The notes: generated from the sequence alone by a model not told the origin. A DNA stretch of 43,756 nucleotides from Streptomyces sp. G44 (GCF_016905445.1 NZ_JAFEXF010000046.1:1-43756), one strand, 5' to 3'; shown: positions 32,696-41,945, counted from the first letter of the stretch. Numbers and translations: made by a program.

Positions 32696-33370
32696 GTGCC
32701 CGAGAACCCGCCCGGACAAGTGACCGCCGCCGACGAGACCGCACCGGCCGTACGACGACGTGGACGCCCGACGGGCGACCGTGAGGCCAGGCGGGCCGAA
32801 CTCCTCAAGGCGGCGGCCTCGGTGATCGCCCAGGAGGGGTACGCCCACACCTCCCTGCGCAAGGTGGCCCAGCGCGCGGGATGCACGACCGGGTCCGTCA
32901 CGTACTACTTCGCGAGCAAGGAGGAGCTGGTCGCCGCGGTGGCCCAGAGCCGCTTCGACGGCTTCGACGCCATGCTGGAGACCAGTCGGGGCCGGCCCGA
33001 CATCAGGGCGGTCCTGGAGCGGTGGCTGTCCCGGACGACCGGCGATCCCGAGTTCTGGCCCGTCATGTCCCAGCTGCTGACCCACGCGCGGTACGAACCG
33101 GCCTTCGCCACCGTCCTCGCGCGGCGCTACGCCCGCCACCGCGACCTGCTCGCCTCGCTCCTGGCGAGCGGACAGACGCAAGGCGCCGTCCGCGACGACA
33201 TCCCCGCCGACCTGCTCGCCGACCAGCTCGCCGCCCTCGGTGACGGCTGGATGATGATGTTCCCCATCGAACCCGAGAGGTTCACCCCCGACCGCGTCCG
33301 AGACCTCCTGGACGCCGCCATCACCCTGATCGCCGCGCCCGCGGGCGCACCCCGTACGTCCGGCTCCTGA
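32696..33370 (+). CDS. TetR family transcriptional regulator
   Basis: 224 residues from the GTG at 32696 (GGGAG 9 bases upstream); an open stretch upstream crosses the operator. The helix-turn-helix is plain: RRAELLKAAASVIAQEGYAHTSLRKVAQRAGCTTGSVTYYFASKEELVAAV (about residues 32-82). The C-terminal ligand domain (FDAMLETSRGRPDIRAVLERWL, WPVMSQLLTHARYEPAF, DLLADQLAALGDGWMMMF) is of the BetI-like type. It is expected to repress its own gene, perhaps the divergent DUF1345 gene and the flavoprotein at 30463. Confidence 0.92.
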   Translation: MPENPPGQVTAADETAPAVRRRGRPTGDREARRAELLKAAASVIAQEGYAHTSLRKVAQRAGCTTGSVTYYFASKEELVAAVAQSRFDGFDAMLETSRGRPDIRAVLERWLSRTTGDPEFWPVMSQLLTHARYEPAFATVLARRYARHRDLLASLLASGQTQGAVRDDIPADLLADQLAALGDGWMMMFPIEPERFTPDRVRDLLDAAITLIAAPAGAPRTSGS

Positions 33371-33447
33371 ACCTCGCGCTCGTCGGCCCGGCCCGCTCCC
33401 CCGTATCGGCCGGCCGCTCAGGAGCAGCGCCCGGCAGACGTGCCCGC

Positions 33448-33892
33448 ATGATGCACACCGACGGGAGGACCGGTCTCCGCGTCTGTCTCCAGGACGCCCG
33501 CGACGCGCTGCTGTGGAAGCCAGAAGGCCTGTCCGCGTACGACACGCGCCGCCCGCCGACGCCGACCGGCACCAGCCTCCCGGGCCTCGTCGAGCACGCG
33601 ACCGGCGTGGAGGCGCTGTACTTCGGCGCCATGTTCGGGCGGCCGTTCGACGGGTCGCCCCTGTGGATCGCGGACGACGCCGAGTCGAACGCAGATTTGC
33701 GGGCCACCGCCGACGAGAGCCGGGAGGACATCGTCGGGCTCTACCGGAAGGCCGGACGCGACGATCGAGTCACTGGAACTCGACGCGGTCGGCCGACTGC
33801 CCGGCTCCGAGGGGGCGGTGGGCAACGACAACCTGGCCCAGGGCGACGCCACTTGGTGGGCGGAGCATCGTGCCCACCCGGAGCACCGCCTC
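33448..33892 (+). pseudogene. Frameshifted, truncated DinB-family (DUF664) protein
   Basis: The first frame reads LRVCLQDARDALLWKPEGLSAYDTRRPPTPTGTSLPGLVEHATGVEALYFGAMFGRPFDG...ADESREDIVGLYRKA, a good DinB start. At about 33748-33754 the family continuation (DATIESLELDAVGRLP) is found in the +1-shifted frame, so one base has been lost or gained. After LPG the similarity ends, and the usual C-terminal HAGHADIVRE part with metal-site His residues is absent. Its end abuts the acyl-CoA synthetase gene on the other strand. Intact relatives transfer or metabolise thiols such as mycothiol. Confidence 0.75.
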
Positions 33893-35530
33893 TCACGCCG
33901 ATACGGACGGCCTGGCCATGGCGCCGCTCGCCCACGCGGCACGCAGCGCCTTCTTGTCCACCTTGCCGACCTTGGTCATCGGCAGCTTGTCCAGCAGGAC
34001 GGTCCCCCGGGGCGTGTAGAGCTCTCCCAGCTCCGCGGTGACCGCCGCGGCGACCTCGGCCGTGTCGATGTCGGCGTCCTCGGCCGTGGCGAGGAAGATC
34101 TGGACGGCCTCGCCGTACTCCTCGTCCGGCACGCCGAGCGCCGCCGCGTCACGTACCCCCGGCAGGGTGAGCAGGAAGTCCTCCAGGACCCGGGAGTAGA
34201 CGTTGTCGCTGGTGCTGCCGGTGACGATGATGTCCTTGGCCCGGTCGACGAGATAGAGGTAGCCCTCGGCGTCGAGGTAGCCCATGTCCCCGGTGCGCAG
34301 CCAGCCGTCGCGCAGGGCCGCCGCGGTGCGCTCGGGGTCCTCGTGGTAGCCGAGCATCACCGTCTCGCCGCGCACGCACACCTCGCCGACCTGCCGGACG
34401 GGCAGGGCCGCCGTGCTGTCCTCGCCGCGGATCTCGATCTCGACGCCGGATATCGCGCGGCCGCAGCTGCGCCAGAGCTCCGGCCGCCGGACGGCCTCCG
34501 ACGCGAGGTCGTCCGCGCCGAACGCGGCGATGCCGAGGGCCTCCGACTGCCCGTAGCCCTGGCTGAGCACGGGCCCGAAGACCTCGACCGCCTGTCGCAG
34601 CCGGCTGGGCGAGGTGGCCGCGCCGCCGACGACGATGCGCCGCAGCTCGGGGAGCGCGCCGGGCCCGCACTCCGGGTGGTCGAGCAGGGCGTACAGCATG
34701 GGCGGCACGAACATGGTGGCGGTGATCCGCTCCGCACGCAGGACCGCCAGCGCCGCGCCCGCCTCGAACTCGGGCAGTACGACGAGGACGGAGCCGGTCA
34801 CCAGCGCCTGGACGGAGGTGAGGTGGCCGCTGCCATGGGTGAGCAGCGTGGCGGCGAGCACCCGGTCCGCGCCCGGGGCCATGGACGGGAAGACCGTCGG
34901 CCCGGAGTCCTCCGAGGCGTCGTCCGCCAGCTCCACCAGCGTGTCGTAGAGCCGGTGGCTGTGCGCGGCGAGCTTGGGGCGGCCCAGGGTGCCGCCGGTG
35001 TAGAGGACCGTGACGGCCTCGTCCGCGCCCGGGGCGGGCACACCGTCCGGGCGTGCCTCGGGGCAGTCGGCCGCCAGGGCGAGCAGGTCCGCGCACGGCT
35101 GGTCGCAGGGCCCGAGGCTGAGCAGGGCGGGCGCGTGGACGCTGCGGCCGGCCGCGTCGGCGGCACGCCGTGCGAAGAGCGGGTCGGTGACCACGGCGCG
35201 TGCCCCGGACTGCTCGACCAGGGCGGCGAGCTCGCCGGGCCCCGGCTCCGGCGGCAGGAACACCACGCGGCAGCCGATGAGGTGGACCGCGAGCTGTACC
35301 AGAACGGAGTCCACACGATTGGCCAGGAACAGCCCCACTCCGTCACCGGGTACGAGTCCCTGGCCGCGCAGCGCGTGCCCCAGCCGGAACATCTGCCGCC
35401 GCGCCTCCCCCCGGGTCAGCCGCCGCGTCCCTTGCACGAGCGCCTCGGCGTCCTCGTCCCGCTGCCAGTGCTCCAGGACGCGGTCGAGGTAGGTCCGGGG
35501 CCCAGAAGTTCCCTGTTCGTTGATGATCAT
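33893..35530 (-). CDS. AMP-dependent acyl-CoA synthetase/ligase
   Basis: 545 residues from the ATG at 35530 (MIINEQ...); an ATG at 35551 would add seven. Adenylation motifs in order: VTVLYTGGTLGRPKLAA (A3; Leu replaces the usual Thr of TSGTTG), SQGYGQSEALG (A5), LRTGDMGYLDAEGYLYLVDRAKDIIVTGS (A7-A8), and PMTKVGKVDKKAL (A10 with the catalytic Lys). The family makes acyl-AMP then acyl-CoA. Tetrapyrrole-like substrates are unlikely; a fatty or aromatic acid is expected. It stands alone; upstream it has a palindrome-rich start region (ATGATCAT at 35523-35530, GCATG repeats). Confidence 0.88.
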   Translation of the reverse strand: MIINEQGTSGPRTYLDRVLEHWQRDEDAEALVQGTRRLTRGEARRQMFRLGHALRGQGLVPGDGVGLFLANRVDSVLVQLAVHLIGCRVVFLPPEPGPGELAALVEQSGARAVVTDPLFARRAADAAGRSVHAPALLSLGPCDQPCADLLALAADCPEARPDGVPAPGADEAVTVLYTGGTLGRPKLAAHSHRLYDTLVELADDASEDSGPTVFPSMAPGADRVLAATLLTHGSGHLTSVQALVTGSVLVVLPEFEAGAALAVLRAERITATMFVPPMLYALLDHPECGPGALPELRRIVVGGAATSPSRLRQAVEVFGPVLSQGYGQSEALGIAAFGADDLASEAVRRPELWRSCGRAISGVEIEIRGEDSTAALPVRQVGEVCVRGETVMLGYHEDPERTAAALRDGWLRTGDMGYLDAEGYLYLVDRAKDIIVTGSTSDNVYSRVLEDFLLTLPGVRDAAALGVPDEEYGEAVQIFLATAEDADIDTAEVAAAVTAELGELYTPRGTVLLDKLPMTKVGKVDKKALRAAWASGAMARPSVSA

Positions 35531-35845
35531 GAACACATGCAAACATGCCACTCAGGGGCCGTTGTCTCGCAGGGTGCGACTTCGGCCATCGAAGGGCGGA
35601 GTACCATGCCCCGCCCTCGCTCGCGTTCCCGCGATGACCTTCACCGGCCCACCCCGCACATGCCAACGCGGCCGCCCGCTCGGATCGTTCGGCCGACGAC
35701 CTCGCCGCGTTCTCCGCAGGGCGCACGGCCGCCGCGACGCGGTGGTGTGACCAACCCGGGCTACTGAAAACGACCCGGCCGGTTCTATATTCATACAAAC
35801 AATTCACACGCGGCCCTGCTGCGATGAACACGGGGTAGGACCGCA
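35531..35845. other. Intergenic region between acyl-CoA synthetase and deacetylase-like genes
   Basis: 315 bases between divergent genes. Open frames here have no ribosome site or recognisable product. The right end is unusually A/T-rich (around 35785-35812, containing TATATT and ACAATTC), suggesting the promoter of the gene at 35846. No clear long palindrome was found. Confidence 0.5.
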
Positions 35846-37180
35846 GTGATCGAACCCGACGGCACCGAACCCACCAGGACCGAGTCCCGCGCCGCCCGCA
35901 AGACGCGCGAGAAGGCGCGCAAGCGCAAGCGCATGGCCGTGATCGCGGCCGTGCTCGGCCTGGGCGGGGTGGCCGCCACGGGTGTGCTCGCCCTCGGTGA
36001 CTCCTCCGGGGGCCGGGGCGACAACCGGCACACGGCGTCCACGGCGCAGGGCGACGCGGCGGAGAAGGCCCGTTCCGCGAAGCGTGCGAAGAAGGGCGAG
36101 GAGAAGTGGGACGGCAAGGTCAAGGTGCTGGGTGACGGGTCCACCTCGTACACCGGACCGCAGCGCGGGCAGCTCAAGGCCAAGAAGCTGAAGCCCGGAG
36201 AGAAGCCGCCGCAGTTCGTGGTCTTCTCCTGGGACGGCGCGCTGGAGGGCGACGACCGCCGCTTCTCCCACTTCCGCCAGGTGGCGCGGGAGAGCAACGC
36301 CCACATGACCTTCTTCCTCACCGGCATCTACCTCCTGCCGGAGAGCAAGAAGACGCTCTACCGCCCGCCGCAGCACAACCCGGGCTCGGCCGCCATCTCG
36401 TACCCGACCGTCCCCCACATACAGACCACGCTGGAGCAGTTGCGCGGCGCGTGGCAGGACGGCAACGAGATCGGTTCGCACTTCAACGGCCACTTCTGCG
36501 GCCCCAAGGGCGGCGGCGACTGGAGCGTGGCGGAGTGGAAGAGCGAGATCGAGCAGACGTACTCGTTCATGAAGAAGTGGAAGACCAACACCGGCTTCAC
36601 GCAAGAGGCGCCGCTGCCCTTCGATCCGGACCGGGAAGTGGTCGGTGGCCGCGCGCCCTGCCTGGAGGGGCAGAAGAACCTTCTGGCGGCGATCAAGCCG
36701 TTCGGGTGGCGCTACGACGCGAGCTCCTCCGGGGACTTCCAGATATGGCCGTCCAAGGTCGACGACATATGGAACTTCCCCCTGCAACTCCTGCCTCTTG
36801 AGGGCAAAGAGGTGCAAGTCCTGTCCATGGACTTCAACTTCCTCTACCACCAGTCCGGTGACAGCACCCAGGGCGACCCGGAGAAGTACGCCGAGTGGGA
36901 GGCGCAGGTCCGCAAGTCGTACATGAACGGCTTCAACCGCGTCTACAACGGGAGCCGGGCGCCGATGTTCATCGGCAACCACTTCGAGGACTGGAACGGC
37001 GGCATCTACATGGACGCCGTCGAGGAGGTGATGCGGGAGGTGTGCCCGCGCAAGGGCGTCCGCTGCGTGTCGTTCCGGGAGCTGGCGGACTGGCTCGACG
37101 CCCAGGACCCGAAGGTCCTGGCCCGGCTGCGCCTGCTCGACCCCGCGCAGGCGCCGGACTGGAAGTCGCTCGTCAAGTAG
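35846..37180 (+). CDS. Membrane-anchored polysaccharide deacetylase-like protein
   Basis: 444 residues, GTG with AGGA about 6 bases upstream. A basic N-terminus (RAARKTREKARKRKRM) precedes one helix (AVIAAVLGLGGVAATGVLAL), so it is exported and probably anchored. A Lys/Ala-rich linker follows. The NodB-like domain begins with QFVVFSWDGALEGD (Asp near 130) and has GNEIGSHFNGHFCG (about 206-219, the HxxxH metal pair). The motif-1 DD pair of NodB is WD here. An IGNHFEDWNGG segment near the end fits the last catalytic motif. Likely acts on a cell-wall polysaccharide. It converges with the penicillin-binding protein gene. Confidence 0.82.
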   Translation: MIEPDGTEPTRTESRAARKTREKARKRKRMAVIAAVLGLGGVAATGVLALGDSSGGRGDNRHTASTAQGDAAEKARSAKRAKKGEEKWDGKVKVLGDGSTSYTGPQRGQLKAKKLKPGEKPPQFVVFSWDGALEGDDRRFSHFRQVARESNAHMTFFLTGIYLLPESKKTLYRPPQHNPGSAAISYPTVPHIQTTLEQLRGAWQDGNEIGSHFNGHFCGPKGGGDWSVAEWKSEIEQTYSFMKKWKTNTGFTQEAPLPFDPDREVVGGRAPCLEGQKNLLAAIKPFGWRYDASSSGDFQIWPSKVDDIWNFPLQLLPLEGKEVQVLSMDFNFLYHQSGDSTQGDPEKYAEWEAQVRKSYMNGFNRVYNGSRAPMFIGNHFEDWNGGIYMDAVEEVMREVCPRKGVRCVSFRELADWLDAQDPKVLARLRLLDPAQAPDWKSLVK

Positions 37181-37190
37181 CGCGAGCCGG

Positions 37191-37222
37191 GCCGCCGCCG
37201 CAACCCCGGGGGCGGGGCGGCG
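37191..37222. terminator. Possible bidirectional terminator
   Basis: The 74-nt gap between two convergent genes holds a GC-rich foldable stretch: CGCCG (37196-37200) can pair with CGGCG (37218-37222), enclosing CCCCGGGG. No T-run. Confidence 0.35.
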
Positions 37223-37254
37223 ACCGCCCTGTACCGCCTCAGCGCCCCACCGGC

Positions 37255-39372
37255 CTACTTCACCGCCTTGATGTAGTCGGCCCACAGGCCCACCGCCCGT
37301 TCGTCGGCGAGCTTTCCGCGGGCGTCGCCGCCCAGCCCCTTCAGCGGCAGCGGCACCAGGTCCTTCAGCGACATGCGGTAGACGACCACGGCCGTGGTCT
37401 CGTCCTCGGTTCCCCCCACGAACCAGCCCGCCGTGTTCGCCGTGGTCGTCCCGGTCTTGCCCACGGCGCCCGGGTGGGCCCCGCCCGCCGCCTCGGCCGA
37501 CCCGTCGGTCATGGTGGTCCGCAGGGCGTCCGTGACCGCTCGGGCGGTCTTCTGGGACATCGCACGGGCGGGCCTCGGCCTGTCGATCGGCACCGCGTCC
37601 CCGGCCCGCGTGATCGAGAGCACCGAGTAGGGGTCGGTGTGCATGCCGTCGGCGGCGAAGGTCTGGTACGCGCCGGCCATCCGGATGGCGCTGGGCGTCG
37701 AGTTCTCCCCGAGCGCGTACGCGGGAATCCGCTCCCCGAGACTCGATTCGAGCAGCCCCGCCCGCAGGGCGTACTTCTCCACCCGGTCGAGCCCCACGTC
37801 GAGCCCGAGTTGCAGCATGGGCGTGTTGACGGAGTCGGCGACGGCCTGCCGCAGGGTCACCTTCCCCCAGTCACGGCCGCCTTCGTTGTGGCCCTTCACC
37901 ACCTTGCCGCTGCGGTCCCAGTACGGCCCCTCCGGCGTCCGCACGGCGATCCGGTCGTCGCCGTCGTAGACGCTGGCCGGGGAGACCGGCGTGCGGCCCC
38001 CGTCGCGGGTGCGCTGCACGCCGTCCTCCAGCGCGGCGGCGTAGACGAAGGGGGTGAACACCGAACCGGCCGGGATGGTCGTCGCGTTCGACTGGTTGAA
38101 CCCCTGCTTCAGGAAGTCGTGGCCGCCGTAGACGGCGAGCAGCCGGCCGTCCCTGCCGACGCTCGCCGCGCCGATTCTGGCGTGCTTGTCGGTGTCGGGC
38201 CGCCGCTTCGCGTCGAAGTCCTTGTCGACCTTCCGGACGGCGGCGGTCAGGGCCTTCGTGCGCTTCCGGTCGAAGGTCGTGCGGATCTGGTAGCCGCCGA
38301 GGTCGTAGTCGGCGGTCTTGATGTGCCCGGCCTTGATCGCGTGCCGCTTGGCCAGCTCCACCAGGTAGCCGGTCTGCGCGCCCGGGATGGTGCCGCCCGA
38401 CCCCGGCTTCGTGGGTTCCGGGAACTTCTTGTACGTGGCGCGCTCGGCCTGCGTGAGATGGCCGGTCGCCACCATGCGGTCCAGGATCCAGTTCCACCGT
38501 CCGACGGCCCGCTCGCGGTTCTCCTTGCCGAGGGCCGGGTCGTAGAGCCCGGCGCCCTTGAGGAGGGAGGCGAGGAAGGCGCCCTCGCTGGGGTTGAGCC
38601 GCGAGACGTCCTTGCCGTAGTAGGCGTGCGAGGCGCGCTGGATGCCGTAGGTGCCGCGCCCGAACCAGCTGGTGTTGAGGTAGTCCTGGAAGATCCTGTC
38701 CTTGCTCGTGTGGTTGTCCAGCTTCACGGCGAGCAGGGCTTCGGTGAACTTCCGGGAGATCGTGCGGTCCTGGCTGAGGTAGACGTTCTTCACGTACTGC
38801 TGGGTGATGGTCGACCCGCCCTGGGTCTCCCCTCCGGTGACCGCGGCGGTCGCGGCGCGCAGGAAGCCGGTCGGCGAGACCCCGGAATCCGAGTAGAAGC
38901 TCGCGTTCTCGGCCGCGAGGACGGCCCCCCGGACCTTCGGCGGCACCTTGTCCAGCGGTATCTCCTGCCGGATGACCCAGCCGGTGCGGGCCATGACGGT
39001 GCCGTCGGACCAGTAGTACACGTTGTCCTGTTGTGTGGCGAACGAGTTGAGGTCATCCGGTATGTCCGTGGCGGCGTACGCGATCGCGACAAAACCGGTC
39101 AAGCCGATGAACAGGTACAGGAAGGCGCCCAGCCACTGACGCCACGAGGGCATCCACCGCCGCCATCCGCTGCGGCCCGGCCGGGGGTACGCGGGGCGCA
39201 GCCGCCGCAGTTGCCCGCGCGGCCGGGCGAGGAGGGCGGATATGCCGCCGTCCGGCCGTGCCCTGCGCCGCTCCCCGGACTTCCTGCGCCGACCGGTCGC
39301 CGCGCGGCGACCTCCCGGTGCGGCTCGCCGTGCCCCGGTTCCCCCACCTGCGGCCTTCCTGCGCCCACCCAC
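37255..39372 (-). CDS. Class A penicillin-binding protein with altered SxxK motif
   Basis: 705 residues. The GTG at 39372 is preferred over one at 39405 because GAGGAGG lies 8 bases before it. A long basic, Gly/Arg-rich cytoplasmic tail (about 75 residues) precedes one membrane helix (WLGAFLYLFIGLTGFVAIAYAA). The glycosyltransferase 51 domain has catalytic AAENASFYSDSG (Glu155) and GGSTITQQYVKN. The transpeptidase domain has SVN (about 514) and KTGT (639), but the active-site motif reads SVFT (Ser437-Thr440) where SxxK is expected; the DNA codon is ACC. So glycan polymerisation looks intact, while transpeptidation is doubtful. It neighbours a deacetylase-like and an amidase gene. Confidence 0.9.
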   Translation of the reverse strand: MGGRRKAAGGGTGARRAAPGGRRAATGRRRKSGERRRARPDGGISALLARPRGQLRRLRPAYPRPGRSGWRRWMPSWRQWLGAFLYLFIGLTGFVAIAYAATDIPDDLNSFATQQDNVYYWSDGTVMARTGWVIRQEIPLDKVPPKVRGAVLAAENASFYSDSGVSPTGFLRAATAAVTGGETQGGSTITQQYVKNVYLSQDRTISRKFTEALLAVKLDNHTSKDRIFQDYLNTSWFGRGTYGIQRASHAYYGKDVSRLNPSEGAFLASLLKGAGLYDPALGKENRERAVGRWNWILDRMVATGHLTQAERATYKKFPEPTKPGSGGTIPGAQTGYLVELAKRHAIKAGHIKTADYDLGGYQIRTTFDRKRTKALTAAVRKVDKDFDAKRRPDTDKHARIGAASVGRDGRLLAVYGGHDFLKQGFNQSNATTIPAGSVFTPFVYAAALEDGVQRTRDGGRTPVSPASVYDGDDRIAVRTPEGPYWDRSGKVVKGHNEGGRDWGKVTLRQAVADSVNTPMLQLGLDVGLDRVEKYALRAGLLESSLGERIPAYALGENSTPSAIRMAGAYQTFAADGMHTDPYSVLSITRAGDAVPIDRPRPARAMSQKTARAVTDALRTTMTDGSAEAAGGAHPGAVGKTGTTTANTAGWFVGGTEDETTAVVVYRMSLKDLVPLPLKGLGGDARGKLADERAVGLWADYIKAVK

Positions 39373-39562
39373 CCCGTATGCCTCCTCTGCTGCGCTTTGC
39401 CGCACACCCTAGAGGTACGCGGGGCGGTGCCGCCGGAGCCCTGGCGCCCCGGTCCGGCGGCCTGCGGGCCGTTGGCGGGGGGAACGGCGCAGCGATGGCA
39501 CGGAGTTGTGCGAAGATTCCGTGCCCCAGTCGGGGTGATCAAGCGACAAAAGAGGAAACAGA

Positions 39563-40711
39563 GTGATACCCAAGAGATACAGACCCGCCGCCGTCGCAAG
39601 TCTGACCGCGGCCGTGGCGACCGGCTCCCTGCTCGCGCCCCCCGCGCACGCGGACGCCGCCGGCAGCGAGCCCCGCAAGGCCGACCGCAAGACGGTCGCC
39701 GCCTTCGCCCGCATCGCCGACGACGTGCTCTCCCGGCGCACCCAGGCCCTGGTGGAGGAGCACGCGCGACGCGGCGGCTCCGCCGACGGCGCTGCCACGA
39801 CGCGCATGTCGGGCCGCCTGAAGAAGGACGAGGACGCCGCGCTGCGGTCGCTGCGCACCCGCAAGTCACGGCTGGCGAAGCTCGGCGAGGCGTACACGAA
39901 GGCCGACACCCGGGTCGCCGTGGAGCGCGCCACGATCACCGGCCGCACGGCGACCGTCGAGGTCACCTCGTCGTCGACGCTCACCTACAAGAAGGTGCGC
40001 GGGGACGAACCGGCCACCACCGCGTTCTCCACGCGGCAGGAGCTGAAGCTCGCCGGCACGAAGGACGGCGGCTGGAAGCTGACCGCGATCACCTCGCGGG
40101 ACAACGGCCCCGTCGCGGTCAACGAGCCGTCGGTGGCCCGGGTGAACACCGTCGCGGACGACGGCAACCAGTACCCGGACGGCACCCCGGCCTCCACCAA
40201 GCGCCCCGCCACGCCGACGCCCTCGGGCAAGACCACCGGCAGCTACGACTACGCGGCCATGGCGCGGTACGCCGAGAAGTACTGGTACAGCTACAACCCG
40301 GCGTACCGGAAGTTCAACGGGGCGGGCGGCGACTGCACCAACTTCGTCAGCCAGGCGCTGCGCGCGGGCGGCTGGAAGCCCGTTCCCGGCTCCGCCTACG
40401 ACTACCGGAACTGGTGGTACGACGGCACGAGCCAGAGCACCTCCTGGATCGGCGTGAACGAGTGGGCCTGGTTCACGCTGTCCAACCGGCGGGCCCCCAA
40501 CCTCGCGAACGTCTACCAGCTGGACGTCGGCGACGTCCTCCAGGTGGACTTCGACAAGAACGGGTCCAAGGACCACACCATGATGGTGACGTACCGCAAC
40601 GGGCGGGGCATGCCATACCTGACTTACCACTCGACCGACACGTACCGCAGGTCGCTCGCGAGCGTCCTCGCTTCGTACCCCGACGCGCGTTACTTCGCGT
40701 ACCGCACCTGA
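39563..40711 (+). CDS. Secreted amidase-domain (Amidase_6) protein
   Basis: 382 residues, GTG with AGAGGA upstream. Signal peptide PAAVASLTAAVATGSLLAPPAHA (cleavage near residue 30), a Lys/Arg-rich middle region of beta character (residues about 60-200), a Pro/Thr linker (TPSGKTTGS), then the amidase domain: YDYAAMARYAEKYWYSYNPAYRKFNGAGGDCTNFVSQALRAGGW with catalytic Cys258, and KDHTMMVTY with His338. This Cys-His papain-like family hydrolyses amide bonds in the cell wall. Divergent from the penicillin-binding protein gene, 190 bases apart. Confidence 0.9.
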   Translation: MIPKRYRPAAVASLTAAVATGSLLAPPAHADAAGSEPRKADRKTVAAFARIADDVLSRRTQALVEEHARRGGSADGAATTRMSGRLKKDEDAALRSLRTRKSRLAKLGEAYTKADTRVAVERATITGRTATVEVTSSSTLTYKKVRGDEPATTAFSTRQELKLAGTKDGGWKLTAITSRDNGPVAVNEPSVARVNTVADDGNQYPDGTPASTKRPATPTPSGKTTGSYDYAAMARYAEKYWYSYNPAYRKFNGAGGDCTNFVSQALRAGGWKPVPGSAYDYRNWWYDGTSQSTSWIGVNEWAWFTLSNRRAPNLANVYQLDVGDVLQVDFDKNGSKDHTMMVTYRNGRGMPYLTYHSTDTYRRSLASVLASYPDARYFAYRT

Positions 40712-40780
40712 CGGAACCGGATCCCGGATCCCTGACTGACCGGTGCGTGCGCGCCGGGCTGTCCCTCCGCGCGGCTTTCC

Positions 40781-40794
40781 CGGCCGCAAGGCCG
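40781..40794. terminator. Short hairpin downstream of amidase gene
   Basis: CGGCC-GCAA-GGCCG: a 5-bp stem closed by a GNRA-type loop, 70 bases after the stop. It may end transcription before the next gene; weak evidence. Confidence 0.3.
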
Positions 40795-40903
40795 ATGCCG
40801 CCGGAGCGGGCAGCCCGCCGCGGACGCCCTACCTCTTGATGTGGCCCCGTCACCTGTGCGTCAAATAGGTCCGGCCCAATGCCGTCGAGTGGAAGGCAGC
40901 CCC

Positions 40904-41938
40904 GTGCGACGGACCTCCCAGCTGGCCACCTCCCGGGCCCCTCTGGCCACCCCCCGGGCCCCTCTGGCCCCTCTCGCCCCTCTGACTCTTGTGGCCCTCG
41001 TCGCCGCGGCGGCGCTGAGCGGCTGCGCCTGGGGCGGTCAGGGGGAGCGGCAGGACACGCGGCCGCCCGCCGCACCCCGCGGGCTCACCGTCCAGGCGGG
41101 CAGCGCCACCACCGCCCACGTCATGTGGAACCAGGCCACCGACGACACCGAGGTCACCGGTTACGCGGTGTACCGCGACGCCAAGAAGGTCAAGGACGTG
41201 CCGGGCAGGCGGCACATGGTGGACATCACCGGCCTGAAGCCGTCGACCACGTACGCGTTCACCGTGCGCGCCCGTGACGCCGAGGGGAACCTCAGCGAGG
41301 ACAGCAGGAGACTGACCGTCACGACGCCCGCCGCGGCCGCCGCCGACCGCAGGCCGCCGACCCGGCCCGCCCGGCTGCGGGGCGAGGCCGAGGGGAGCCG
41401 GTCGGCCATGCTGTCCTGGCGGAAGTCGACGGACGACCGGGCCGTGGCCTCGTACGAGATCTATCAGGGCGCCTCGAAGATCCACAGCGTGGGCGGCGGG
41501 CAGACCGCGACGCTGGTCACCGGGTTGCGGCCGGGCACCGACTACACCTTCACGGTCAAGGCGCGCGACGCCGCCGACAACTTCTCGCCCGCGAGCCCGG
41601 CGGTCCGCCTCACGACCGCCGCGGGCAAGGACTCCGGGCGCGGCACGGCGCCCACCGCCTTCCGTGCCACCACGCACCGGGCCGACGGGGCGTACTACAT
41701 CGACCTGTCCTGGACGCCGCCGCGTACGGGCGGCGCGGTGACGGAGTATCAGATCCAGCTGGACGGCCGCACCGCCACCTCGCTCGTCTTCGGCGGTACG
41801 GCGCCGAAGGACAAGGCCGAGCACAGCTTCTACATCGGCAGGAAGGCGGGGGAACGGCACCAGGTGCGCATCCGCCCGAAGCTGCCGGACGGGACGTGGG
41901 GCGCCCACTCCCCCACGCGGACCGTCACCACGGGCTGA
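40904..41938 (+). CDS. Lipoprotein with fibronectin type III domains
   Basis: 344 residues from the GTG at 40904 (GAAGG 7-8 bases upstream). The signal region has a low-complexity APLATPRAPLAPLAPL run from a DNA repeat, then LVALVAAAALSGC, a good lipobox. Two clear FN3 domains follow: PAAPRGLTVQAGSATTAHVMWNQATDDTEVTGYAVYRD...LKPSTTYAFTVRARDAEGN, and RPARLRGEAEGSRSAMLSWRKSTDDRAVASYEIYQG...LRPGTDYTFTVKARDAADN. A third, more divergent one ends at GAHSPTRTVTTG. No catalytic domain, so it likely binds glycan or protein at the surface. It converges with the PadR gene (7-base gap). Confidence 0.9.
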   Translation: MRRTSQLATSRAPLATPRAPLAPLAPLTLVALVAAAALSGCAWGGQGERQDTRPPAAPRGLTVQAGSATTAHVMWNQATDDTEVTGYAVYRDAKKVKDVPGRRHMVDITGLKPSTTYAFTVRARDAEGNLSEDSRRLTVTTPAAAAADRRPPTRPARLRGEAEGSRSAMLSWRKSTDDRAVASYEIYQGASKIHSVGGGQTATLVTGLRPGTDYTFTVKARDAADNFSPASPAVRLTTAAGKDSGRGTAPTAFRATTHRADGAYYIDLSWTPPRTGGAVTEYQIQLDGRTATSLVFGGTAPKDKAEHSFYIGRKAGERHQVRIRPKLPDGTWGAHSPTRTVTTG

Positions 41939-41945
41939 CGCGGGC

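Noticed and set aside
33818..35767. 650-codon frame on + opposite the acyl-CoA synthetase
   Set aside because: Only its first residues continue the broken DinB gene; the rest mirrors the synthetase gene.
35785..35812. A/T-rich patch as an origin or attachment site
   Set aside because: Too short, no repeats of an initiator box and no integrase or tRNA gene nearby; a promoter is simpler.
36895..40839. Very long open frame (over 1300 codons) on + across the penicillin-binding protein and amidase genes
   Set aside because: It is antisense to, or out of frame with, well-supported genes; its translation is rich in Arg/Gly/Val with no domain. Long empty frames are a by-product of high GC.
40915..40985. 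GC-rich tandem repeat (CCCCTCTGG units) as a mobile or CRISPR-like repeat
   Set aside because: It is short, imperfect and lies inside the signal region of the FN3 lipoprotein; simple slippage explains it.
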